Positions 43,235-43,367 of a stretch of DNA of 43,367 nucleotides are shown here, in pieces. Below the pieces are notes generated by a model. It was given only the letters and a program-made list of their open reading frames with translations, ran no database searches and had not been told where the DNA came from. Made by a program: the position numbers and the translations under genes. Within the stretch, counting starts at the first letter, position 1. Every line of letters begins with the position of its first letter. Origin of the DNA: an uncultured Myxococcales bacterium (lineage in GTDB: Bacteria > Myxococcota_A > Bradymonadia > UBA4248); contig CAMCLY010000007.1 in the NCBI GenBank assembly GCA_945875805.1, forward strand, positions 1 to 43,367, given 5' to 3'.

Positions 43235-43367
43235 CGCGCCAACGCCGAAGCCGCCGAAACCGAACCCGCCTTCAACAAAGGCGCCCGCGGCGTCGGCCTC
43301 TTCCGTACAGAGCACATGTTCCTCGGCGACCGTCTGCCTTACATTCAGAAAGTTCTGTTTGGCAATG
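43235..43367 (+). pseudogene. ppdK: second copy of a pyruvate phosphate dikinase segment (runs off the window)
   Basis: These 133 bases align without gaps to 33391-33523. The last 55 bases are identical; the first 78 have about 14 differences, mostly in third codon positions. The frame is open and encodes RANAEAAETEPAFNKGARGV and GLFRTEHMFLGDRLPYIQ. It begins abruptly after the nested palindromes, so at least its 5' end is truncated. Whether the rest of the gene follows lies outside the window. Confidence 0.8.

Overview
The window looks like a chromosome segment of a GC-rich deltaproteobacterium-like organism, most plausibly Myxococcota or Bradymonadota. The basis is an exported MopE-type Cys/Asp-repeat lipoprotein, PPC-like and HEAT-repeat secreted proteins, a Cys-cluster lipoprotein and two CDP-alcohol phosphatidyltransferases. 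The assignment is inferred from protein style only.

Bases 1-26035 are mostly ordinary chromosome. They hold a decayed AAA-ATPase-like gene, a Cys-cluster lipoprotein, a lidless DnaK paralogue, uvrC, a conserved unknown with an STI1-like N-terminus and a secreted HEAT-repeat protein. A lipid/surface block on the minus strand follows (aminotransferase, two CDP-alcohol phosphatidyltransferases, O-antigen-ligase-like protein, FkbM methyltransferase). Next come skp, a PPC-repeat lipoprotein, a hydrolase-udk-membrane protein operon, the MopE-like lipoprotein, a pentapeptide-repeat protein and a multispanning membrane protein.

Bases about 26100-43367 are accessory and more AT-rich. They hold an orphan lipoprotein, a 43-bp tandem array with internal dyad symmetry, a DUF6261-like gene, an HsdR remnant and AbiH. 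A shattered ppdK (pyruvate phosphate dikinase) follows, in which a lipoprotein methyltransferase gene replaces the catalytic-histidine segment. After it come a MmeI-like restriction-modification enzyme with a DUF559 nuclease domain inserted in frame, a large SIR2-domain protein overlapping it by TAATG, a DUF1016 remnant and an AlbA_2/ATPase regulator. A second, diverged copy of a ppdK segment lies at the right edge, so a defence island of about 9.8 kb is bracketed by directly repeated ppdK sequence.

Two repeat systems run through the window. The first is a family of about 23 intergenic nested palindromes. Each has an outer stem, a hinge TAT...ATA and an inner stem, with one unpaired G before TAT (or C after ATA). 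Stem sequences differ from copy to copy while the architecture is kept, and copies cluster with the same polarity. The second is a GC-rich double-hairpin repeat that also inserts in frame inside coding sequence and flanks the DUF559 domain.
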